Shown: piece by piece, positions 7,662-13,995 of the stretch
Position numbering within the stretch: position 1 is the stretch's first letter
Layout: each line of letters opens with the position of its first letter
Source: JALXCH01 sp964495805
GTDB taxonomy: Bacteria > Calditrichota > Calditrichia > RBG-13-44-9
Length of the DNA: 18,180 nt
Assembly: GCA_964495805.1 (NCBI GenBank)
Contig: CAZBWV010000015.1
Location: forward strand, 1-18,180
Direction of reading: 5' to 3'
Position numbers and translations under genes: made by a program
The notes under the pieces: generated by a model
What the model saw: only the letters and a program-made list of their open reading frames with translations
What the model was told of the DNA's origin: nothing
The model's database searches: none

Positions 7662-8632
7662 TAATTGACCGCCTCGGAATTTTCTGTTTCCCGCTGACTC
7701 TTTAACCAGTGATACGTTTTTTCCAGTCCCTTACTCAGGGTGGTTGAAGGTACCCAGCGCAGATACCGCCTGATTTTTTCGATGTTCATCACCCGCCGGC
7801 GGATGTTGTCAATATCCCGACGGTCGATATACACCGGTTCCACATCCAGTCCGGCTATCTCCAGAATCTTTTGCGCCAGGGTGTTGATGCTGGTTTCAAT
7901 TCCCGTTCCCACATTAAAAATTTCACCAATTGCTTTCTCGTTAATTGCAGCCAGAATGGTAGCTTCCACCACATCCTCCACAAAAGTAAAATCCCGGCTC
8001 TGCTCCCCATCGCCATGGATTTGCGGTGGCTTCCCGTTCAGTACCGCATCGAAAAACTTGGACACCACTCCACAATAAGGATTAGAAGGATTTTGCCGTA
8101 TGCCATACACGTTGGAGTAGCGCAAAATGGTGACCGGTACTTTGTAGGATTCATAAAACGCCATGCAATAGTTCTCGCCGGTCATTTTGCTGGCTGCGTA
8201 AGGATTGAGAATGTTGTAGTTATCGTCTTCGTTGATGGGCAGATATCGGGGATTTCCGTACACCGAGGCGGAGGAGGTATAAATAACCCGCTGAACCCCT
8301 CGCTTTTTTGCTGCCTGCAACACATTGAACGTCCCACGTGCATTCACTTCAAAATCCAGATGCGGGTTTTTGGTGGACACAATAATGTTCCGTACCGCCA
8401 GATTAAATACGTAATCTGCTTCGGCAACCAGTTCCTCCACCAGTTCGTAGTCAGCTACCGAGCCTTCAACAAAATGCACCTGATCCAGATGCTGAATGTT
8501 CGATAACTGTCCTGTAAATAGATCGTCCAATACGGTAACCTCGGCATTCAATTCCACCAATTTATCCACCAGATTTGAGCCGACAAATCCGGCTCCCCCG
8601 GTCACCAGAACCCTTCTTCCATAAAGGAACAT
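7661..8632 (-). CDS. NAD-dependent nucleotide-sugar epimerase/dehydratase (extended SDR)
   Basis: This cytoplasmic enzyme probably interconverts a UDP- or GDP-linked sugar for EPS synthesis. At 323 aa it has the usual length of the extended short-chain dehydrogenase family. The NAD-binding TGGAGFVGSN is at 11-20, with D36-D37 after the second strand. The catalytic serine is S121 in TSSASVYG (119-126), and the YxxxK pair is Y145 and K149. The RYSNVYG (about 170-176) and GDGEQSRDFTFVEDVV segments are typical of GalE/WbpP-like UDP-hexose 4-epimerases. The usual HLAA stretch reads NLAVRN here, an unusual variant near the active site. GGGAG lies 6 bases before the ATG. It follows the sugar transferase by 41 bp and is coupled to the next deacetylase gene through TAATG. 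The specific sugar cannot be read from sequence. Confidence 0.87.
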   Translation of the reverse strand: MFLYGRRVLVTGGAGFVGSNLVDKLVELNAEVTVLDDLFTGQLSNIQHLDQVHFVEGSVADYELVEELVAEADYVFNLAVRNIIVSTKNPHLDFEVNARGTFNVLQAAKKRGVQRVIYTSSASVYGNPRYLPINEDDNYNILNPYAASKMTGENYCMAFYESYKVPVTILRYSNVYGIRQNPSNPYCGVVSKFFDAVLNGKPPQIHGDGEQSRDFTFVEDVVEATILAAINEKAIGEIFNVGTGIETSINTLAQKILEIAGLDVEPVYIDRRDIDNIRRRVMNIEKIRRYLRWVPSTTLSKGLEKTYHWLKSQRETENSEAVN

Positions 8633-8673
8633 AGCGTACTCCCTTACTTTATGTGATTCATCCCTGAGATTAT

Positions 8674-9810
8674 TTATTCATAGTCCACCCAGATCGCTTT
8701 CAGGGTGTTCAAAATAATTTTCAAATCCAACTTCAGCGACCACTCACGAACGTAGCGCACATCCAGGCGCATGGCTTCTTCGTAATTTTCCGGCGAAAAA
8801 CGCAGATACACTTTGGACAGACCAGTCAGTCCGGGTTTTACCAGCAGCCGCTGGAAATACCAGCGTTTGTACTTCTTAACTTCGTAATCAGGATGGGGAC
8901 GTGGACCCACAAAACTCATTTCCCCGCGCAAGATGTTGATAATCTGGGGTATTTCGTCCAGACTGGTACGACGGAGAATTTTGCCCACCCGGGTTAACCG
9001 GGAATGGATGTAGCTCTGATAGGCCTCTTTTACCTGATCGGAATCCTGATTTTCGCTCAGAATCATCTCCACCAGCTTCTGGTGCTCCTGAGAAGGTGTT
9101 TTTTCTCGCTTCATGGTGCGAAATTTATAGATAAAAAATGGTTTGCCGTGCAGGCCAATGCGCTTCTGGCGAAACAACACCGGTCCCGGCGAATCAATAA
9201 AAATAGCCGCTGCAATAATCACCGAAAGAGGCAGAAAAAAGATGATGAAGAAAAAAGCAAAAACCAGATCCATCACCCGTTTGATCATCATCTGGTAATC
9301 CACATCGTAGGGGAATTCCCAGAGACGTTGATCCAGGGGAATAGCAGTTGCATACAGTTTTATCCCCTTATCAGACGAAGAACTGGATTCGGTATCCTTC
9401 TCGTCCTCCCACTTTTCAATCTGTTCACGTAAATCATAGAAATTTAACTTTTCGGATTTAATGATGAAGTATTCGGGTAAAATCTTTTCCAGTGCATTCA
9501 CCAATCGTTTCAGGCACTTACTGGAATCATCCGGGTAGCACTGAGCAAAATTCACATAGATGGTTCCATCGTGGTAGCTCCAGAAATCCGTCTGACGAAT
9601 GCTTCGGTAAATGGTTTCCGAAATTTTTTCGAAGAAAGGGCGAGGATCGCCGTCTTTTCCGTCAATCAAAGTAAAGCGAATCCGCGCGATGGTTGAAAAC
9701 TGATTGGTTCGAATCCCCCGTTGAAATTCCTGCCGCAAAAACCGGGCAAAGTAAAACGGTTCCAGATAGTTCGGATAGCGGGAATATTTAACCATGGCAT
9801 TCCTGATCAT
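8674..9810 (-). CDS. Polyprenyl-phosphate sugar-1-phosphate transferase with a decayed GGDEF-like N-terminus
   Basis: This enzyme primes EPS synthesis by moving a sugar-1-phosphate from a nucleotide sugar to undecaprenyl phosphate at the inner membrane. The C-terminal part (about 174-378) is a bacterial sugar transferase (PglC/WcaJ) domain: KRVMD (177-181), a reentrant hydrophobic segment (182-205), DSPGPVLFRQKRIG (206-219), KFRTM (229-233), the catalytic pair D285-E286 in SLDEIPQ, FVGPRP (300-305) and KPGLTGL. A hydrophilic insert of about 37 residues separates KFRTM from the SLDE region. The N-terminus lacks the usual membrane bundle and CoA-binding-like domain. Instead residues 15-115 follow the layout of a GGDEF domain, with YHDGT at the signature loop. 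TTGGAG precedes the ATG by 5 bases. The serine-rich acidic stretch at 135-147 looks like a flexible linker. Confidence 0.86.
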   Translation of the reverse strand: MIRNAMVKYSRYPNYLEPFYFARFLRQEFQRGIRTNQFSTIARIRFTLIDGKDGDPRPFFEKISETIYRSIRQTDFWSYHDGTIYVNFAQCYPDDSSKCLKRLVNALEKILPEYFIIKSEKLNFYDLREQIEKWEDEKDTESSSSSDKGIKLYATAIPLDQRLWEFPYDVDYQMMIKRVMDLVFAFFFIIFFLPLSVIIAAAIFIDSPGPVLFRQKRIGLHGKPFFIYKFRTMKREKTPSQEHQKLVEMILSENQDSDQVKEAYQSYIHSRLTRVGKILRRTSLDEIPQIINILRGEMSFVGPRPHPDYEVKKYKRWYFQRLLVKPGLTGLSKVYLRFSPENYEEAMRLDVRYVREWSLKLDLKIILNTLKAIWVDYE

Positions 9811-9827
9811 ATTAGCTCCAACCTACT

Positions 9828-10619
9828 TTATAATTTCTGGTAAATCTTCTCGGGTACGTAAAATTTTCTGCGATTCATAACAACTCCCAACACCTCCGCC
9901 CCATAAAAATTCAGTTGATCCACGGCCTTTTTGGCAATAGAGGTTCGTGTATTCTGGGCATCAATGACCAATAAGTAATTTCGGAATATTTTTATCAGGG
10001 GAATGCTTTCCGATTGGTTCAATACTGGTGGTGTGTCCACCAGAATGGCATCGAATTTTTGCGAAAGCAATTGAACCAGTTGAATGAAGCGCGTGGAGGC
10101 AAAGGCATCTTCGTACTGCAAACCGCCCTTCCCCAGTGGCAAAATAAATAGATTATTCCCCGGCACTCGCGCAATCAATCGGTTAATTTTTCCCTGCCCC
10201 TTCAAAAATTCGCTTAATCCCTGATTGTGAGACAGATTGAAGAATCGGTGCAAACTGGGATGGGTTACATTTATATCCATCACCAGAATGCGCTTTCCAC
10301 TGAGGAGATTTAGGTCCCCGGGCACCGAGACCAGTGACTTTGCCCACACAAAAGCCAACGTTGCCACAATAGAACTCACCCCAACCCCTGCCCGTGGACC
10401 GGTAAAAGCAAAAATCTTTTTACCCGTTTCATTCCGGATCGTAGCAAGATTTTCTTTTAGTATATAGAAATCCCGTAACAGGGTGGTGTTGCGAAAAAAA
10501 GAAGGGAATTCTTCGGGACGAATTTCCGGTTCCAGAATAGTAGTCCGCGAAGTGGCCGGTTTTTCGTTCCCGGAGACCAGTGCGCGTTCCTTTTTTAAAA
10601 TTTCATAAAACTGTGCCAT
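9828..10619 (-). CDS. CpsD/BY-kinase-like P-loop protein, probable pseudokinase
   Basis: This 263-aa protein has the fold of the cytoplasmic tyrosine autokinases that pair with chain-length proteins. The P-loop position reads TGPRAGVGVSS (73-83), with V81 where the Walker A lysine should be. Walker A', normally hydrophobics then DxDxR, reads ILVMDINVT (111-119), with Asn and Thr at the second Asp and Arg. Walker B ILVDTPP (192-198) is intact. The C-terminus has only two tyrosines (FY and IY near the end) rather than a dense tyrosine cluster. It most likely keeps a structural role in the EPS complex and has lost, or strongly altered, kinase activity. Related proteins with GEGVS- or GEGAS-type loops occur in EPS loci. 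It lies 16 bp after the ExeA-type ATPase and 17 bp before the sugar transferase, so these genes are surely one operon. Confidence 0.83.
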   Translation of the reverse strand: MAQFYEILKKERALVSGNEKPATSRTTILEPEIRPEEFPSFFRNTTLLRDFYILKENLATIRNETGKKIFAFTGPRAGVGVSSIVATLAFVWAKSLVSVPGDLNLLSGKRILVMDINVTHPSLHRFFNLSHNQGLSEFLKGQGKINRLIARVPGNNLFILPLGKGGLQYEDAFASTRFIQLVQLLSQKFDAILVDTPPVLNQSESIPLIKIFRNYLLVIDAQNTRTSIAKKAVDQLNFYGAEVLGVVMNRRKFYVPEKIYQKL

Positions 10620-10635
10620 ACCGTCCGTCCATTCC

Positions 10636-11640
10636 TCAGAAAAGGCCTAAAAGTTTTATAATATAAAAAGAAAAAACATTAATTCCGATAAGTAAAAGGA
10701 TAAAAATGAATAAAAATACTCCTATTTTCCACTTTTTTCTGGGTATTCCCGGAATCGGAAGCTCATTTTGTACCAGATCGGGCTGTTTTTCGGAGACCTG
10801 TGGTTGCGGTCGTTCAACCGGCGTGGGGACCACATCTCGCACCACCTCTTCAATGATATCCGCATCGATTTTCTTTTTATTCCGGCTAAATGCCAGTGCC
10901 AGTGCGTTGGAACAAATCACATTGATGAGGCGAGGTGTGCCCTGAGTTACGTGGTAAATTTTCTGGATCGCCTGGGGAGTAAATAAATTCTCTTTACTCG
11001 AACCTGCTTGCTTTAAACGGTGGATAATATAATGCTGAGTTTCGGCAAAAGAAAGCGGTCTTAATTCGTACTGGATGAAAATACGCTGTTTTAGTGCTCG
11101 TAACTGCGGCATATTAAGCAAATCCCACAATTCCGGTTGACCAACCAATACCACCTGCAGCAACTTCTGGGTATTTGTTTCCAGATTGGTCAGCAGACGC
11201 ACCTCTTCCAGTTGAGCCACTCCCAGATCGTGTGCCTCGTCGATAATCACCACCAGATTAATTCCGTAAAACGAATTTTGCAGGATGAAATCGTATAGGA
11301 GATTCAGTAATCCGTCTTTGGTCAACCTGTCATAATCCGCTTTAATGCCAAAGTCCCGACAAATATTTTGCAACAGATTTTTAGAGGTCACTTTTGTGTT
11401 GACAATAAGCGCAATTTTCTGATTGGGTGGGGAATTCTGCAAATAAGTCCGAATGACGGTGGTTTTACCGGAACCCACCTCTCCGGTGAGCACAATAAAA
11501 CCTTTTTTATGCTCAATCCCAAATTGAATCCGCGCCAGCGCCTCGCGATGGCTCTGGCTGAGATACATGTACTGCGGATCCGGTGTCAGATTAAACGGAT
11601 CGGCTTTCAGATCAAAATATTTTAAATAGACTGCTTCCAT
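10636..11640 (-). CDS. ExeA-type AAA ATPase with C-terminal membrane anchor (EPS/XrtA-associated)
   Basis: This 334-aa ATPase resembles the general-secretion ExeA family and the ATPase found beside exosortase-linked EPS genes. The conserved N-terminus YFDLKADPFNLTPDPQYMYL is at 8-27. Walker A GEVGSGKTT is at 53-61, Walker B with DEAH at 130-137, and a sensor-like LVGQPEL about 30 residues later. A proline-rich linker follows the ATPase core, and a single hydrophobic segment (about 306-330) ends the protein, so the ATPase faces the cytoplasm and is anchored by its tail. Unlike its CpsD-like neighbour, its nucleotide site is intact, so it may be the main energy-using cytoplasmic component of the export machine (inference). 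AAGGA lies 4 bases before the ATG; GGACGGTATGG also surrounds the start of the next gene. It follows the Wza-like gene by 12 bp. Confidence 0.88.
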   Translation of the reverse strand: MEAVYLKYFDLKADPFNLTPDPQYMYLSQSHREALARIQFGIEHKKGFIVLTGEVGSGKTTVIRTYLQNSPPNQKIALIVNTKVTSKNLLQNICRDFGIKADYDRLTKDGLLNLLYDFILQNSFYGINLVVIIDEAHDLGVAQLEEVRLLTNLETNTQKLLQVVLVGQPELWDLLNMPQLRALKQRIFIQYELRPLSFAETQHYIIHRLKQAGSSKENLFTPQAIQKIYHVTQGTPRLINVICSNALALAFSRNKKKIDADIIEEVVRDVVPTPVERPQPQVSEKQPDLVQNELPIPGIPRKKWKIGVFLFIFILLLIGINVFSFYIIKLLGLF

Positions 11641-11652
11641 ACCGTCCTTTCG

Positions 11653-12525
11653 TTAAAGCTTGGGTATATAACTACCATGGCGATACAGATAAATCGTGCG
11701 CAAATACAAATCCAGCGGAGGCAACACACCTTCCCATAGCTGCTTCAGAAAATCCATGGTGCTGGCAAAAGTGGTCTTGGGTACATAAATCAAATCGTAT
11801 GGTTCAATATAAATATTTTCGGCCATGATTTTTTGCATGTCCTTCATCGCCAGGTTCAACCGGTGAACATAGAAATAGCCATCCTTCTGTTTGCGAATTA
11901 AAAAGATGTTATTGATATGCGCTCCCCGATCGAATCCGCCTGCGGTAGCGATAGCTTGAAGCACAGTCATGTTCTTCTCGTATTTGTGACTTCCCGGTAC
12001 CTTCACCGAACCCAGTACGTAAAAATTAATTCCACCAAATTCCCGCACAAACACAGTGATTTCCGGATTTTTCAGGATTTTCCGGTAAACGCTCAGCACA
12101 GTATCCTGCACCTGGGCAGGTGTTTTGCCCACCACAAACAGATCGCCTACTTTTTGAAGCGTAATTCGTCCATCGGGTCGCACACGAACCGTTTCGTTAA
12201 ATTCAGGATGGTTGAAGAACTTCACTTCCAGTACATCGTTGTAACCAATCTGGTACTCCGGCACCATGCTCTGTTCGGTAGCTGCCGGTGCCTGATAAGC
12301 AAAACGAAGCACCTCCTGTTGCGGAGGTTGATCGGGATGGGTGGCCGCACAACCTAAGAAAAAAACGAACACAAGAAGAAGCATAATTCTTCGGCCATTT
12401 ATCGGATTGTGCAGGTAAACAGGTACTAATGGCGGAACCGGGAAAGGATAGCGAATGACTCGAAAGAGTTTTCGGTAAATAAGCTTAAACCACTGATAAA
12501 TTATGTATGAAGTGCTGTTTCTCAT
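11653..12525 (-). CDS. Wza/BexD-like polysaccharide export lipoprotein
   Basis: This is the outer-membrane polysaccharide exporter, first gene of the EPS array. A hydrophobic stretch MLLLVFVFFLGC ends in a lipobox with lipidated C59. The mature part has the polysaccharide-export (SLBB/Poly_export) start EYQIGYNDVLEVKFFNHPEF followed by VRVRPDGRITLQKVGDLFVVGKTP, then a SLBB-like domain with FYVLGSVKVPGSHKY and TVLQAIATAGGF. The protein is 290 aa, shorter than Wza, with one clear SLBB repeat. The annotated ATG gives an unusually long basic 46-residue stretch before the signal core; the ATG at residue 48 would give too short a signal with no positive charge, so I keep the longer start, which has GGAAG 6 bases upstream. 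The C-terminus (GVLPPLDLYLRTIYLYRHGSYIPKL) is less typical and may take the place of the membrane helix. Confidence 0.86.
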   Translation of the reverse strand: MRNSTSYIIYQWFKLIYRKLFRVIRYPFPVPPLVPVYLHNPINGRRIMLLLVFVFFLGCAATHPDQPPQQEVLRFAYQAPAATEQSMVPEYQIGYNDVLEVKFFNHPEFNETVRVRPDGRITLQKVGDLFVVGKTPAQVQDTVLSVYRKILKNPEITVFVREFGGINFYVLGSVKVPGSHKYEKNMTVLQAIATAGGFDRGAHINNIFLIRKQKDGYFYVHRLNLAMKDMQKIMAENIYIEPYDLIYVPKTTFASTMDFLKQLWEGVLPPLDLYLRTIYLYRHGSYIPKL

Positions 12526-12672
12526 GTCTTTCTTCCCTGAACAACGTTTTGCAATCCCTTTGCATTCACAAACCAGTATAATAATACAATATCATACACA
12601 TTTTCGCTTGACTCCAGTCACAGCTGAAAAATGGGGTTATTTAACCGTACCTTTCCGGTCCAATAATCCGGA
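12526..12672 (-). promoter_or_regulatory. Putative promoter and leader of the EPS operon
   Basis: The A+T-rich stretch before the Wza-like gene is the natural promoter site for the twelve-gene leftward array. On the minus strand TATGAT (complement of 12591-12596) is a good -10 match; GTGACT 19 bp upstream (complement of 12616-12621) is a weak -35. TATACT (complement of 12575-12580) is a second -10 candidate without a good -35. A palindrome, GGTTA-TT-TAACC at 12635-12646, lies upstream and could be an operator. No TAnnTTTG-type element was seen. Position of transcription start is therefore uncertain. Confidence 0.35.
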
Positions 12673-12731
12673 TTTTCCCTCTTTTCTCTTTCCTCTTTCC
12701 TATTTTCTCTTTCCCATTCCCTATTCCCCTC
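12673..12731. repeat. Homopyrimidine/homopurine tract with a 12-bp direct repeat
   Basis: Of 59 bases on the plus strand only 3 are purines (all A, at 12702, 12716 and 12723). It includes two copies of TTTTCTCTTTCC at 12682-12693 and 12703-12714, 21 bp apart. It runs up to the stop codon of the dGTPase-like gene, so the leftward mRNA is purine-rich just after that gene. Such tracts can form triplex DNA or slip during replication. No coding function is likely. Confidence 0.7.
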
Positions 12732-13995
12732 ACACCAGGTCCACAATAGAACCAAAATCGGGATCAAACAACCGTTTAAAGGTACGGATGGCAAATCCAT
12801 CGGTCATTCCGGCAATGTGGTCACAAATAAGCCGGAGCCGCTGATTCGGGTTTTTCTCCCGGCGGAGAATAGTATCGGTTTCCACAGGAAGTAGTTTTAA
12901 TGGTTTCGCGGAAAGGTAATTCTCTTTTAGCGCACGGAAAAGCCGTTCCAGAATGAAATTCCATTTGTAATCCAGTTGATGGAGTTGTGGAGCACGGAAC
13001 ACCAGTTCCACAGCCACCCGCTGGTAAAACTGAGCTTCTTCCCGGACGTCGGAATCCACTGCCAGCCGGAATCGATAGCGATGGGTTCTCCCGGTCATGG
13101 GATTCGGGTCTTCCTCCAGCTGACAGGCCCGGATAAATGCGCCAATTTTTCGGGCAAAATCGCGTTCTACCGTTCCCCGCACCATGGAACTCAGGAGCGC
13201 ATCGAGCCACCGGGATTCCGACCGGGAGAGAGATTGTTCTTCTGCCCAGCGTTCCAGGGTTTGCCTGGTGATAAACCCGGCATGAATCCCATCCACAATA
13301 TCGTTCAGGGAATAGGCGGTATCGTCCGCCCAATCCATTATCTGACACTCGATGCTTCGGAAGCGATTGCGTTCCTCAACATTTGAGAACCATCGGGGAT
13401 AATCCGTATCGGCAAAAATGAATTGAAGAAATCGTGCCTGCTCATTATACAGAAAATGGTTTTCCGGATGGTTCAGCTCTCCGTAAAGCACTTTGTACTT
13501 CATCACGCCATCCAGCAGGGCACGGGTGGGATTCATTCCCCGGCGTCTGTGGGAATCGGAGTAGAAGATTTCGGTAAGCATGCGCAGGGTCTGGGCATTC
13601 CCTTCGAATCCGCCGGAGTGGCGCATCAACCGATTGAGGGTGCGTTCTCCGGAATGCCCGAAAGGCGGATGTCCCAGGTCGTGAGCCAGGCACACCGCTT
13701 CCACCAGATCGGCATCAATAAAAAATTCGTCATTTAAATAAGGACTGCTCTTGCGGAGAAAATAGCAGATGGATCGCCCGATCTGCGCCACCTCCATCGA
13801 ATGAGTTAAACGGGTGCGGTAAAAATCGTACTGCCCGGACATGAACACCTGTGTTTTCGCCTGTAATCGGCGAAACGCCGAACTGTGAATAATCCGGTCG
13901 CGCTCCCGCTGAAATGGTGTCCGGTAATCCAGCGGAGAAGCGGGTTCCATCGTCTCCAGATCGAACGGGGTGTAGAATTCATTTGGCAAGGGCAT
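12730..13995 (-). CDS. dgt: dGTPase-like HD-domain triphosphohydrolase
   Basis: This is a deoxyguanosinetriphosphate triphosphohydrolase-like protein, hydrolysing dNTP to nucleoside and tripolyphosphate and so tuning dNTP pools. Residues FQRERDRIIHSSAFRRLQAK (28-47) and RTRLTHSMEVAQIGR (60-74, H65) form the conserved front of the family. The HD pair is H105-D106 in AHDLGHPPFGHSGE (104-117), GFEGNAQ is at 129-135, and the distal metal aspartate lies in MDWADDTAYS (220-229). All ligands of the HD site look present. At 421 aa it is close to the dGTPase-like (Dgt2/YfdT-like) branch and shorter than the 505-aa E. coli enzyme. AGGAGG lies 3 bases before the ATG. Its start overlaps the end of the M14 peptidase gene by 17 bp, so the two are co-transcribed. 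Whether it prefers dGTP cannot be read from sequence. Confidence 0.88.
   Translation of the reverse strand: MPLPNEFYTPFDLETMEPASPLDYRTPFQRERDRIIHSSAFRRLQAKTQVFMSGQYDFYRTRLTHSMEVAQIGRSICYFLRKSSPYLNDEFFIDADLVEAVCLAHDLGHPPFGHSGERTLNRLMRHSGGFEGNAQTLRMLTEIFYSDSHRRRGMNPTRALLDGVMKYKVLYGELNHPENHFLYNEQARFLQFIFADTDYPRWFSNVEERNRFRSIECQIMDWADDTAYSLNDIVDGIHAGFITRQTLERWAEEQSLSRSESRWLDALLSSMVRGTVERDFARKIGAFIRACQLEEDPNPMTGRTHRYRFRLAVDSDVREEAQFYQRVAVELVFRAPQLHQLDYKWNFILERLFRALKENYLSAKPLKLLPVETDTILRREKNPNQRLRLICDHIAGMTDGFAIRTFKRLFDPDFGSIVDLV

Noticed and set aside
12618..12800. 60-codon minus-strand frame across the purine tract
   Set aside because: Its Glu/Arg/Lys-rich product is simply the translated homopurine tract, and it overlaps the end of the dGTPase-like gene.
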